This document shows, piece after piece, positions 1-9,130 of a stretch of DNA of 64,000 bases. The notes beneath the pieces were generated by a model that was given only the letters and a program-made list of their open reading frames with translations, did not search any database and was not told where the DNA came from. The DNA is from Alloactinosynnema sp. L-07 (GTDB lineage Bacteria > Actinomycetota > Actinomycetes > Mycobacteriales > Pseudonocardiaceae), in assembly GCF_900070365.1 (NCBI RefSeq), contig NZ_LN850107.1:1054001-1118000 (forward strand), given 5' to 3'. The stretch's first letter is position 1. Every line of letters begins with the position of its first letter. Both the position numbers and the translations under genes were made by a program.

Positions 1-192
1 ATTCTGCTCCAGCACGCCGAGGACCTGAAGGAGTGGATGTCGGGGATCTTGGAGTGGCATCGCACCGTCGCGCGTTACGGCGAGGCCGATCTCCGCCGCC
101 ACAGCACGCCCACGCCGCCCACCATCCCGTTCGGACCCACGGGCCTTGGCACCTCGGCGGCCCGTCTGGTCGCCCAGCTCGCCTCGCGCTGA
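1..192 (+). CDS. Terpene cyclase, C-terminal fragment (gene starts before the window)
   Basis: Frame 1 is open from base 1 to a TGA at 190-192, giving 63 residues. The stretch [15 protein letters not shown] matches the C-terminal W-x-x-G-x-x-x-W....RY element of class I bacterial terpene synthases. After it comes a Pro/Thr-rich tail ending in [12 protein letters not shown] (bases 133-168), which is outside the normal cyclase fold. The gene lies 29 bases upstream of a family 2B encapsulin and then a polyprenyl synthase, an arrangement in which terpene cyclases are known encapsulin cargo. The N-terminal and metal-binding motifs are outside the window, so the product cannot be stated. The family call is fairly secure from context; the tail as a targeting peptide is inference. 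Confidence 0.72.
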   Translation: MLLQHAEDLKEWMSGILEWHRTVARYGEADLRRHSTPTPPTIPFGPTGLGTSAARLVAQLASR

Positions 193-221
193 CCCCTTTG
201 CAGAGAACAGATAGGAACGTT

Positions 222-1607
222 GTGACGACGACAGAAACCGATGCCGGTCAGCTCAGCCTCGGCACCGCGGCGGCCAGGAAACTGGCCACCACCACCAAGT
301 CCGTGCCGCAGATGCAGGGCATCTCGCCGCGCTGGCTGCTCAAGATGCTGCCGTGGATCGAGGCCAAGGGCGGCGCGTACCGGGTCAACCGGCGGCTGAG
401 CTACGCCATCGGCGACGGCCGGGTCACCTTCACCAACACCGGTGCCGACGTCCGGGTGGTCCCGCAGGAGCTGTGCGAGCTGCCGGTGCTGCGCGGGTTC
501 GACGACGACGCCGTGCTCTCCTCGCTGGCCGATCGGTTCGTGCAGCGCGAGTTCGCCGCGGGCGAGGTGATCGTGGAGTTCGGCCACGCCGTCGACCACG
601 TGTACCTGATCGCGCACGGCAAGGTGGAGAAGGTCGGCAGCGGCGCCTACGGCGACCCGGTGGTGCTCGGCGGCCTGGCCGACGGCGACTACTTCGGCGA
701 CCGGTCCCTGCTGCGCGCCGACGACATCTGGGAGTTCACCGCCAAGGCGCTGACCAAGTGCATCGTGCTCGCGCTGCCCAGCTCCGTGTTCGCCGAGGTG
801 ACCGAGCGGTCCGACGCGCTGCGGGCGCAGGTCGCCAAGATCCTTGACAGCGCGGGTAAGCCGCAGAACAAGCACGGCGAGGCCGCGATCGATCTGGCCT
901 CCGGGCAGTCGGGCGAGTACGACCTGCCCGGCACGTTCGTCGACTACGAGACCAGCCCGCGCGAGTTCGAGCTGAGCGTCGCCCAGACCGTGCTGCGGGT
1001 GCACTCGCGGGTCGCCGACCTCTACAACGACCCGATGAACCAGGTCGACCAGCAGCTCCGGCTGACCATCGAGGCGCTGCGGGAGCGCCAGGAGCACGAG
1101 CTGATCAACAACCGCGACTTCGGCCTGCTGCACAACGCCGACCTCAAGCAGCGCCTGCACACCCGCACCGGCCCGCCCACCCCGGACGACATGGACGAAC
1201 TGCTGTCGCGCCGCCGCAAGTCCCGCTTCTTCCTGGCCCACCCGCGCACCATCGCCGCGTTCGGCCGCGAGTGCACCGCGCGCGGGCTCTACCCGGAGGG
1301 CACGGTCGTGGACGGCAAGCCCGCGCAGGCGTGGCGCGGGGTGCCGATCCTGCCCTGCGACAAGATCCCGATCACCGACGGCGGCATCAGCTCGATCCTG
1401 GTGCTGCGCACCGGCGAGCAGGACGAGGGCGTGATCGGCCTGCACCGCACGGGCCTGCCCGACGAGTACCAGCCGGGGCTCAACGTGAAGTTCATGGGCG
1501 TCAACGAGAAGGCGATCATCTCCTACCTCGTCAGCGCCTACTACTCCGCCGCCGTGCTCGTCCCCGACGCGCTCGGTGTGCTGGAGAACGTCGAAATCGG
1601 CCGCTGA
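222..1607 (+). CDS. Family 2B encapsulin shell protein 1 (EshA-like, cyclic-nucleotide-binding domain)
   Basis: 461-residue shell protein of the HK97-fold family 2B encapsulins, which form protein nanocompartments around enzymes. The N-arm has the family block [19 protein letters not shown]. Residues about 85-210 form a Crp-like cyclic-nucleotide domain, with FAAGE at 111 and a phosphate-cassette-like YFGDRSLL at 157. The HK97-type core begins near LPGTFVDYE at 235. There is no helix-turn-helix, so it is not a Crp regulator. I chose GTG 222 because a TAGGA lies 6 bases upstream, and because the matching start (GTG after ACGTT or GCGTT) is used by shell protein 3. A longer frame to base 33 overlaps the cyclase gene and is not homologous. 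The next gene starts 1 base after the stop. It is closest in sequence to shell protein 3. Confidence 0.93.
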   Translation: MTTTETDAGQLSLGTAAARKLATTTKSVPQMQGISPRWLLKMLPWIEAKGGAYRVNRRLSYAIGDGRVTFTNTGADVRVVPQELCELPVLRGFDDDAVLSSLADRFVQREFAAGEVIVEFGHAVDHVYLIAHGKVEKVGSGAYGDPVVLGGLADGDYFGDRSLLRADDIWEFTAKALTKCIVLALPSSVFAEVTERSDALRAQVAKILDSAGKPQNKHGEAAIDLASGQSGEYDLPGTFVDYETSPREFELSVAQTVLRVHSRVADLYNDPMNQVDQQLRLTIEALRERQEHELINNRDFGLLHNADLKQRLHTRTGPPTPDDMDELLSRRRKSRFFLAHPRTIAAFGRECTARGLYPEGTVVDGKPAQAWRGVPILPCDKIPITDGGISSILVLRTGEQDEGVIGLHRTGLPDEYQPGLNVKFMGVNEKAIISYLVSAYYSAAVLVPDALGVLENVEIGR

Positions 1608-1608
1608 C

Positions 1609-2649
1609 ATGACCACCATCAACGACGCCACCGCGGCCCGGTCGGCCACCGACGTGCTCGCCGCGTGCCGGGACCTCGGCACGCCCGCGCTTCGGGCCGC
1701 GGTGGACTCCATGCCGGGGTCGATGCGGCACATCACCGGCTACCACCTCGGCTGGTGGGACGCCGACGGCGAGCCCACCGACGCCGACAGCGGCAAGGCG
1801 CTGCGGCCCGCGCTGGTGCTGTGCGCGGCCGAGGCCGTCGGCGGTGACCCAGCCGAGGCGATCCCGGCCGCGGTGGCCGTCGAGCTGGTGCACAACTTCT
1901 CGCTGCTGCACGACGACGTGATCGACGGCGACCTGACTCGGCGCCACCGGCCTACCGCGTGGACAGTGTTCGGCACCAGCGCGGCGATCCTGGCCGGGGA
2001 CTCGGCGCTGACCCTGGCGATGGACGTGCTGGCCGCCGCGGGCCACCCGGCCGCCGAACCGGCCACCCGGCTGCTAGCCGCCTGCGTGCAGGAGCTGATC
2101 GACGGCCAGGGCAACGACATCGCCTTCGAGGCCCGGGCCGACGTGACCATGGTGGAGTGCCTGCGCATGGTCGAGGCGAAGACGGGGGCGCTGCTCGCCG
2201 CGTCGTGCACGCTGGGCGCCCTGTTCGGCCGGGCCGACCAGGCCAGGGCGGGCAGGCTCGGCGCGTTCGGCAGACACCTGGGCGTGGCGTTCCAGAGCGC
2301 CGACGACCTGCTTGGGGTCTGGGGTGTGCCCGCGGTGACCGGCAAGCCGGTGCACTCGGATCTGGTCAGCCACAAGAAGTCGCTGCCCGTGGTCGCCGCG
2401 CTCACCTCGGGCACCCAGGCGGGCCGCGACCTGGCCGACCTCTACGCGGGCGACACGCCACTCACCGACGAGCAGGCTCGGCGCGCCGCGGGTCTCATCG
2501 ACCTGGCGGGCGGCCGGACCTGGGCCGAACAGCGTGCCGAGGACGAACTCGCCGCCGCGCTCAACGAATTGGCGATGGCCGATCCCGTGCCCCGAGCCGC
2601 CGCCGAACTGGGCGCGCTGGCTCGACTGGCCACCCGCCGGGATCACTGA
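1609..2649 (+). CDS. Polyprenyl diphosphate synthase, likely encapsulin cargo
   Basis: 346-residue trans-isoprenyl diphosphate synthase that condenses allylic diphosphates with IPP. The first Asp-rich motif is DDVID (102-106, followed by LTRR), and KALRP (63-67) binds IPP. The second Asp-rich position reads DDLLG (232-236), so its last Asp is missing compared with the usual DDxxD. This variant may affect chain length or diphosphate handling. The N-terminus is about 30 residues longer than the catalytic core and holds LGTPALR at 23-29, resembling the tail motif of the upstream cyclase. ATG 1609 follows the shell stop by 1 base, so the two are co-translated. It probably supplies FPP or GGPP to the terpene cyclase at the window edge; product length is unknown. 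Confidence 0.9.
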   Translation: MTTINDATAARSATDVLAACRDLGTPALRAAVDSMPGSMRHITGYHLGWWDADGEPTDADSGKALRPALVLCAAEAVGGDPAEAIPAAVAVELVHNFSLLHDDVIDGDLTRRHRPTAWTVFGTSAAILAGDSALTLAMDVLAAAGHPAAEPATRLLAACVQELIDGQGNDIAFEARADVTMVECLRMVEAKTGALLAASCTLGALFGRADQARAGRLGAFGRHLGVAFQSADDLLGVWGVPAVTGKPVHSDLVSHKKSLPVVAALTSGTQAGRDLADLYAGDTPLTDEQARRAAGLIDLAGGRTWAEQRAEDELAAALNELAMADPVPRAAAELGALARLATRRDH

Positions 2650-2724
2650 CGCGGGAGCCGGCATCCTGCACCCGTTGGCTTGCCAGGAAAGGGAAACAGC
2701 AGTGGACTTACGTGAGGTGGGCCG

Positions 2725-3486
2725 ATGAACATCTATGTGGCGGGTGGCCTGTGGGTCGTGGGCGCGGCGGCGATCGCGGCGCTGGTGGCCTATCTGGTCC
2801 GGCGCATCGGTGAGACCGACGGCATCGTGGAGAACAACGAGGCCGCGGGCCAGGTGTTCACCATCGTCGGCGGCCTGCACGCGGTCCTGCTCGCCTTCGT
2901 CCTGATCTCCCTGTTCGACGGGGTGAGCGCCGCCGAGGACGGTGCCTACCAGGAGGCCGACAGCCTCGTCGCGGCCTACTGGGCCGCCGACTCGCTGCCC
3001 GACCCGATCAAGACCGACGTCCAGGACCTCGCCCGCGCGTACGCCGTGACGGTCGCCGACACGGAGTGGCCCGCCATGGTCGATGGCACTGAGGTGGGCG
3101 GGGACGGCTGGACCCAGCTCGACGACCTGCGCAAGTCCGTGTCGTCGGCGACGGTGTCCGACGAGTGGCAGACCGGCCGCAAAACCGAGGCGGCGAGCCA
3201 ACTCTGGCACGTCTACCAGGCCAGGCAGGCCCGCCTCGACACCGCGGGCAGCGACGGCGTCAGCGGCGTCGTGTGGTTCGCGCTGATCGTCGGCAGCATC
3301 CTGTCGGTCGCCCTGCCGGTGATGTTCGGCGGGCCGCGGCCGGTCACCCACATCATCATCGTGTCGATCCTGGCCGGGACCCTGGCACTGCTGCTTTTCG
3401 CCACCCAGCAACTGCAGAACCCCTATAGCGGCGGCGCCAAGGTGGGTCCCGACGCGTTCCAAACCGCCCAGGAACGGCTGCGGTGA
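2725..3486 (+). CDS. DUF4239 membrane protein
   Basis: 253-residue integral membrane protein of the DUF4239 (bestrophin-like) family. Hydrophobic segments lie at about 4-25, 47-68, 195-213 and 216-236, and enclose an extracytoplasmic-looking helical domain rich in Asp and Ala. The family has no settled biochemical role; channel-like activity has been suggested from remote similarity only. ATG 2725 comes after an 75-base gap from the polyprenyl synthase. The stop overlaps the GTG of the next gene by 4 bases, so these two are a translationally coupled pair. Whether they belong to the encapsulin operon is unclear. Confidence 0.8.
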   Translation: MNIYVAGGLWVVGAAAIAALVAYLVRRIGETDGIVENNEAAGQVFTIVGGLHAVLLAFVLISLFDGVSAAEDGAYQEADSLVAAYWAADSLPDPIKTDVQDLARAYAVTVADTEWPAMVDGTEVGGDGWTQLDDLRKSVSSATVSDEWQTGRKTEAASQLWHVYQARQARLDTAGSDGVSGVVWFALIVGSILSVALPVMFGGPRPVTHIIIVSILAGTLALLLFATQQLQNPYSGGAKVGPDAFQTAQERLR

Positions 3487-4660
3487 ACCGGCGCGGATGG
3501 CGTCTGGTCCTGGTGATCGGGATCAGCGCCGCCGTCCTGTCGGTGGGCCCGACCGCGGCCGCCGCCCCCGCGGCCTGTCTCGCGCTGCAGGTCCAGAGCA
3601 ACGGCCGCGGCCTGTCGACCCTGGTCGCGGTGGACCTTCCCGGCGGCAGGGTGCGCACGATCGCGGAGCTCGGGTTCAAGGTCAACGCCATCGGCACGGC
3701 GGGCGACACCGTCTACGGACTGGCCACCCGCGGCCGATCCGGTCCGTTCCCCGACGGCGGCCACGTGGTCACCATCGCCCGCGACGGCACGACTGTCGAC
3801 AAAGGACCGTTGCGGGGATGGCCGCACCCGCTGCAAGCGCTGGCTGGTACCGTATCCGGGACGCGTTGGTACCTGCGCGACGACACGGGACTGTATGTGG
3901 TCGACGTCGATCCCCGCAGCGCCCGGTATCTGACGGTCGTCTCCCACGTGTGGCTGTGGCCGGGGGGACTGGCCCGCTCGGTCGACGACTTCGACTTCGG
4001 ACCGGATGGCCTGCTCTACGGGGTGGCCGCCCACGGCAAGCTTGTGACGCTCGACCCGCGCACCGGGGAAGTCCGCCCGACCCGCTCACCCAGCGTCGGC
4101 CAGGGCACCAGCTACGGTGCGGCGGCCCGCGCCTCCGACGGGACGCTTTACGTGCTGGCCAACGACTATCGCGGCCACAGCGTCTGGTTCCACGTCACTC
4201 TGCGCCCGCCTGCCGTCGCCGAGTTGGTCAGCAAGCCCACCGTCGACCACACCGACGCCGCGGGCTGCCTGCCCGCCCCGCCGCCGCCGCCACCGCCGCC
4301 AACGGTTCCGGTTCCGGTTCCGCCCACAACGACACCGCCGCGCACCACGACCGCGGCCCCGATCCCGGCACCCCCGCCCGCCACGACTACTCGGCCGCCG
4401 ACGACGACCACTCAGCCACCGACGACGTCACCGACCACGCCACCGCCGACCACCACCGCGCCGACTTCACCGACGCCACCGCCCACGCCTGCCCCGAATC
4501 CGCCCGCGCCGACCCGCAAGCCCTACCGGACCGCCACGCCGACCGCCCCGGCGCCCAAGGACTACCAGACCCGTACCGAGGAGAAACGCCGCTGGGGTCT
4601 GACGGCACTCGTGCTGATCCTGGGCGGAGGCGCCGCCGCCTCCGCCGCCCGCCGTCGCCG

Positions 4661-4664
<4 letters not shown>
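3483..4664 (+). CDS. Secreted, membrane-anchored Pro/Thr-rich protein with a beta-propeller-like ectodomain
   Basis: 393 residues starting at a GTG that overlaps the previous stop (GTGA). Residues 1-28 are a signal peptide ending in AAAAPAA. Residues about 30-265 show repeating G-x-V/L-Y-G-x-A and VDVDPRSARYL-type blades like DUF6923 or YVTN propellers. Residues about 265-355 are a low-complexity Pro/Thr linker. A C-terminal hydrophobic helix (about 370-388) followed by RRRR acts as an anchor. This resembles surface proteins of actinomycetes that span the cell wall. Binding partner unknown. It is convergent with the hydrolase gene below, with a 4-base overlap of the two ends. Confidence 0.65.
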
Positions 4665-5275
<611 letters not shown>

Positions 5276-5385
5276 CGGGCACCTCGTCCACTCGGTTCCA
5301 GGGCACGATCAACCAACCACCCCGCCACCGATCGGGCAAGGCGCCGCTCAGGTGGTCTGGTCTGCTCCCGGTGGTGGCAGGCTCG

Positions 5386-7437
5386 CTAGACGCGGGCCAA
5401 CTCGCGCCCTGACGACTCGGCGACGTCCTCGGTGACCAGTCTGCGCGCGATGGAGTACACCGCCGCTCGGACTTCGGGGCGGTCGTCGGCGGCGTCGCGG
5501 CGGATGTGTTCGTGGATCCAGTCGGCCCAGGCGGCGCTGATGAGGTCGAATTCCCCCGCGCCCGCCGGGGTATGGACGTAGACGCCGTCGTGGCGGGTCA
5601 GGTAGCCCTCGTGCACCATCCGGTGGAACACCGGTTCGAGCACCTCGGGCGGCATCCGCCTGCCCCTGGCGATGTCGGCGAGCGCGGCCTCGCCCACCGC
5701 CGTCGCGTAGACCTGGACCTGCACCACCGCCCACGCGCCCGCCGGGTCGAGCCGGGTGCCGGACCGCTCGCGGATCCGGTGGGCGTCGTCGGGGCCGAAG
5801 CCGCGCAGGACCGAGCAGACCGAGGACTCCAGCACCGCGGCCGACTCGCTCGTCGTGGGTGCGGCGAATCCCTCGCCGACGTCGGTCGAGGACGCCCTGG
5901 CCGGGTCGCGCAGCTCGACCTGTTTGAGGAACAGCGAGATCAGGAACCCGATCACGGCCACGGGGACCGTCCACAGGAACACCGTGTGCAGCGCGTCGGC
6001 GTAGGCGTCGATGATCGGACCGGCCTGCGCGGCGGGCAGGTCGTGCACGCCTTTCGGGCTCTGCGCGGCTGCGGCCAGCGCCCGCGGGTCGGCGCCGGTC
6101 TGGACAGCCGCCGCGGTGACGCCCTCGGTGAGGTTCGGGGTGAGCTGGTTGGCGTAGATCGTGCCGAAGACGGCGGTGCCGAACGCGCTGCCCAGGGTGC
6201 GGAAGAACGAGACCCCGGAGGTCGCCGCGCCCAGGTCGGCGTAGTCGACGGTGTTCTGCACAGCGATCGTCAGCACCTGCATGCACAGGCCGATGCCCAG
6301 GCCGAGCACCAGCATGTACAGCGAGGTCAGCCAGAACCCGGTATCGCGGTCCATCAGCGACAGCAGGAACAGCCCGACCCCCATCACCAGCGACCCGGCG
6401 ATCGGGAACAGTCGGTACTGCCCGGTCTTGCTCACCACGGTGCCGCTGAAGATCGACGCGGCGAGCAGGCCGACGATCATCGGCAGCAGCCGCAGCCCGG
6501 ACCCGGTCGCCGACTCGCCGTCGACGTACTGCAGGTAGGTGGGCAGGAAGATCATCGCGCCGAGCATCGCGAACCCGACGACGAAGCTGAGCACCGAGCA
6601 CACGGTGAACACCGGGTTGCCGAACAGCCGCATCGGCAGCATCGGCTCCTTGGCCTTCGTCTCCGCCAGGCAGAACAGCCCCAGCGCGACCGCGCCGCCC
6701 ACGAACAGCCCGATGATCACCGGCGAGTCCCACGCGTATTCGCTGCCGCCCCAACTGGTGGCCAGGATCAGCGCGCTCGACCCGGCGGCGATCAGTACGA
6801 TGCCCAGGTAGTCGATGATCGGCTTGGCCGCCGCCCGGATCGTCGGGATCGCGCGGGCGGACACCACGATGACGGCCACCGCGAGCGGCACGTTGACGTA
6901 GAAGGCCCACCGCCATGACATGTGGTCGGTGAACAGCCCGCCGAGCAGCGGACCGATCACGGTCGAGACGCCGAACACCGCGCCGATCGCGCCCTGGTAG
7001 CGGCCTCGCTCGCGCAGCGGGATCACGTCGGCGATCAGCGCCATGGCGGTGACCATCAGCCCGCCCGCGCCGATGCCCTGCAGCGCCCGCCAGGCGATGA
7101 GCAGGGTCATGCTGTCGGCCAGCCCGCACAGCAGCGAGCCGACGGTGAAGATCACGGTGGAGGCCTGGAAGACGACCTTGCGGCCGAACTGGTCGCCGAA
7201 CTTGCCGACCAGCGCCGTGGCCACCGTCTCGGCCAGGAGATACGCCGTGACCACCCACGACATGTGCGCCGCGCCGCCCAGGTCGGCCACGATCGTGGGC
7301 AGCGCCGTGCCCACGATCGTCTGGTCGAGCGCGGCGAGCAGCATGCCCATGGCGATGGCGGTGAACACGACGGTGCGCTGAGCGGGACTGAGCACGGGCG
7401 GGCCGGATACCGGCCGGGCGGCCTCGAGTGTGGTCAC
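5386..7437 (-). CDS. DHA2-family (EmrB/QacA-type) MFS exporter with a C-terminal winged-helix-like extension
   Basis: 683-residue proton-driven multidrug exporter. Fourteen membrane helices fill residues about 20-510. Motif A (GDQFGRK) follows helix 2, and the [13 protein letters not shown] motif D1 of the DHA2 group is in helix 1. After the last helix the protein continues for about 165 residues. This tail looks soluble, with a segment near 600-640 ([25 protein letters not shown]) that resembles the recognition helix and wing of a MarR-type winged helix. Typical members end near 500-530 residues. Substrate unknown; no regulator gene is adjacent. Confidence 0.9.
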   Translation of the reverse strand: MTTLEAARPVSGPPVLSPAQRTVVFTAIAMGMLLAALDQTIVGTALPTIVADLGGAAHMSWVVTAYLLAETVATALVGKFGDQFGRKVVFQASTVIFTVGSLLCGLADSMTLLIAWRALQGIGAGGLMVTAMALIADVIPLRERGRYQGAIGAVFGVSTVIGPLLGGLFTDHMSWRWAFYVNVPLAVAVIVVSARAIPTIRAAAKPIIDYLGIVLIAAGSSALILATSWGGSEYAWDSPVIIGLFVGGAVALGLFCLAETKAKEPMLPMRLFGNPVFTVCSVLSFVVGFAMLGAMIFLPTYLQYVDGESATGSGLRLLPMIVGLLAASIFSGTVVSKTGQYRLFPIAGSLVMGVGLFLLSLMDRDTGFWLTSLYMLVLGLGIGLCMQVLTIAVQNTVDYADLGAATSGVSFFRTLGSAFGTAVFGTIYANQLTPNLTEGVTAAAVQTGADPRALAAAAQSPKGVHDLPAAQAGPIIDAYADALHTVFLWTVPVAVIGFLISLFLKQVELRDPARASSTDVGEGFAAPTTSESAAVLESSVCSVLRGFGPDDAHRIRERSGTRLDPAGAWAVVQVQVYATAVGEAALADIARGRRMPPEVLEPVFHRMVHEGYLTRHDGVYVHTPAGAGEFDLISAAWADWIHEHIRRDAADDRPEVRAAVYSIARRLVTEDVAESSGRELARV

Positions 7438-7492
7438 CCGGCCATCATCAACCGGGCCGCCGCGATCCGCGCGCCGGAACGATCTCAGCAGG

Positions 7493-7615
7493 TCAGGCCG
7501 GGTGTGATGGGCTTGAGGTCGACCAGGTAGGCGTCGACGGCCTGCCCGCCTTGCGCAGCGCCCCGACCACCGCGAACCGCATGTCCTCGTCGTCCTCGAC
7601 CACCAGTACCCGCAC
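7493..7615 (-). pseudogene. Response-regulator N-terminal remnant
   Basis: A 40-codon minus-strand frame from GTG 7615 begins [20 protein letters not shown], the phosphoacceptor-domain start of an OmpR-type response regulator with its acidic pocket. The homology stops after about 24 residues. A different reading frame then continues through [17 protein letters not shown] to a TGA near 7488, which looks like the 3' end of another gene. It therefore reads as two gene ends joined by a deletion. No sensor kinase is adjacent. The response-regulator start is clear; the identity of the second fragment is unknown. Confidence 0.55.
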
Positions 7616-7656
7616 GGACCGCAAGGATAGCGGCTGTCCTCATCGGACAGTTCGGG

Positions 7657-8787
7657 CTAGGTGTGCTGGACCGGGCGGGCGGCGCCGTCCACGGCGCACT
7701 GGTCGATGACGTCGCGTAGCTGTCCCGCGCGGGCGAACGCGGCCCGCTGCCGCATCGCCCCGGTGCCGGTGCGGTCCAGGTCGGCGAGCAGGCCGGTGAC
7801 GGTGTCGAGGTCGCCGAACTGGGCCAATGCGCTCTTGGTCCGCTCCAGCAGCCGGTCCACCAGGGTCCGCGCCGGGACCAGCCGCCCGGTGAGCACGTCG
7901 AGCGCTTGCCCGGTGATCCCGTCGCGCGCGGCCCGCCACCCCGCGGCCCGCAGCACCTCGACCGGCACCCGCGGCGCCCGCCGACCCCGGCGCAGCTCGG
8001 TCAGGGCGGTGGCCACCAGCCCGCGCACGAGCGCGGCCAGCAGCACGGCCTCCGCCGCGGTCCCGGCCACGTCGGCGACCCGGACCTCGACAGTGGGCAG
8101 GTGGGCGGACGGGCGGACATCCCAATAGACCATCCGCCCGTCACTCGCCGCGCCCGACTCGCGCAGCATGGCGACCGTCTCGCGGTGGTGGGCGGCGGAC
8201 TCGAAGTATGGCGGCGGGCCCGAACTCGGCCACCGCGACCACACGATCGTGCGCCAGCTCGCGTACCCGGTGTCCCGCCCCGCCGCGATCGGCGAGTTCG
8301 CGGTCAGCAGGCCCAGCACTGGCAGCCACGGCCGCAGGTGGTTGCAAACCCGTACCGCTGTCTCCGGGTCGGGCACGGCCACGTGGACATGGCAGCCGCA
8401 GATGGACTGCTCGGCCGCGAGCTGCCGGTACCCGTCGACCAGCAGCCCGTACCGCCCGTCGGTCGACGTCTCGATCTCCGGCCCGCCCACCACCGGCACC
8501 CCGGCCGCCAGCGCCTCGCAGCTGACCGCCCTGGCCGCCGCGGTGGCGACTTTCCGCAGGTCACGCAGCTGGGCGTGGGCATCGGCGAGGGTTTGGCACA
8601 CCCCAGTGCGGATCTCGAGCTGGGCCAGCGCCAACTCCTGCCCCAACTCGACCCCGAACACCTTTGCGGCGTGCCGGATGACCTCGTCCCCCTTCGGGGC
8701 GGGCATCCCGCTGACCGCGTCGACCAGCAGGAACTCCTCCTCCACCCCGAGCGTCGGGGGCAGGGAAGTCGATCCGGAGACGGTCAT
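7657..8787 (-). CDS. Carboxylate-amine ligase, YbdK/GCS2-type glutamate-cysteine ligase
   Basis: 376-residue ATP-grasp-independent ligase of the glutamate-cysteine ligase type 2 family. These enzymes join glutamate and cysteine or related amines using ATP. Characteristic elements are LGVEEEFLLVD near the start, LAQLEIRTGVC, CGCHVHVAVPD and VEVRVADVA. I chose ATG 8787 because GGAGGG lies 7 bases upstream; a frame extending to 8841 has no homology. Actinomycetes carry several paralogues and only some have a proven role, so the true substrate pair is uncertain. It stands alone downstream of the tct operon terminator. Confidence 0.85.
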   Translation of the reverse strand: MTVSGSTSLPPTLGVEEEFLLVDAVSGMPAPKGDEVIRHAAKVFGVELGQELALAQLEIRTGVCQTLADAHAQLRDLRKVATAAARAVSCEALAAGVPVVGGPEIETSTDGRYGLLVDGYRQLAAEQSICGCHVHVAVPDPETAVRVCNHLRPWLPVLGLLTANSPIAAGRDTGYASWRTIVWSRWPSSGPPPYFESAAHHRETVAMLRESGAASDGRMVYWDVRPSAHLPTVEVRVADVAGTAAEAVLLAALVRGLVATALTELRRGRRAPRVPVEVLRAAGWRAARDGITGQALDVLTGRLVPARTLVDRLLERTKSALAQFGDLDTVTGLLADLDRTGTGAMRQRAAFARAGQLRDVIDQCAVDGAARPVQHT

Positions 8788-8907
8788 CGCGGCCCTCCGA
8801 CCAAGTGGTGCCAGGGACCAAGGGATACCCCACCATGGCACGCCGTCAAACGGGACCGCGCCACCCTGAGGTTCGAATCAGCCGGTCACCACGGGATTCG
8901 CACCGAG

Positions 8908-8953
8908 CGGACGGACGCCGTCGCACACGGTGATGTGCGACGGCGTCCGTCCG
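8908..8953. terminator. Perfect 20-bp hairpin, probable tctCBA terminator
   Basis: A perfect 20-bp inverted repeat (8908-8927 with 8934-8953) with a 6-base loop. It lies after the minus-strand tctA gene and before the minus-strand ligase gene. No T-run follows, as is common for actinomycete terminators. Confidence 0.65.
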
Positions 8954-8964
8954 GGCAGGGAACT

Positions 8965-9130
8965 CTAGTGCCCCGAGCCGGAAGTTCGACACCACCTCCG
9001 GCGCCCGCGCGGCGCCTGGCCACACCGCGCGAAAGGCCAAGTACACCCGGTACTAGACCTCCCGCGCGGCGTGCCCAGCCACCACGCGGATCACCGGATC
9101 TGGCGCCGAACCTCCGACTCGGGGCACTAG
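8965..9130. repeat. 166-bp foldback (MITE-like) element with 83-base imperfect arms
   Basis: The two halves are reverse complements of each other along almost their whole length. The outer 13 bases (CTAGTGCCCCGAG / CTCGGGGCACTAG) match perfectly and the inner parts are about 75-80% identical. The element has no coding capacity. Most arm differences would be G-U pairs in a minus-strand transcript, which is the strand tctA is read from. Its right end supplies the tctA stop codon. It may be a miniature transposable element or a structured 3' UTR; copies elsewhere in the genome would decide. Confidence 0.7.

Noticed and set aside
75..1736. Long minus-strand open frame opposite shell 1 (553 codons)
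   Set aside because: It is the mirror of a strongly codon-biased high-GC gene; similar antisense frames cover most real genes here and show no family.
4270..4530. Repetitive CCG/ACC tract as a CRISPR or tandem repeat
   Set aside because: It is in frame and encodes the Pro/Thr-rich linker of the secreted protein; no regular repeat-spacer pattern exists.
8866..8890. GGTTCGAATC resembling the T-loop of a tRNA
   Set aside because: The flanks do not form a 5-bp T stem, and there is no acceptor, D or anticodon arm at the right distances.
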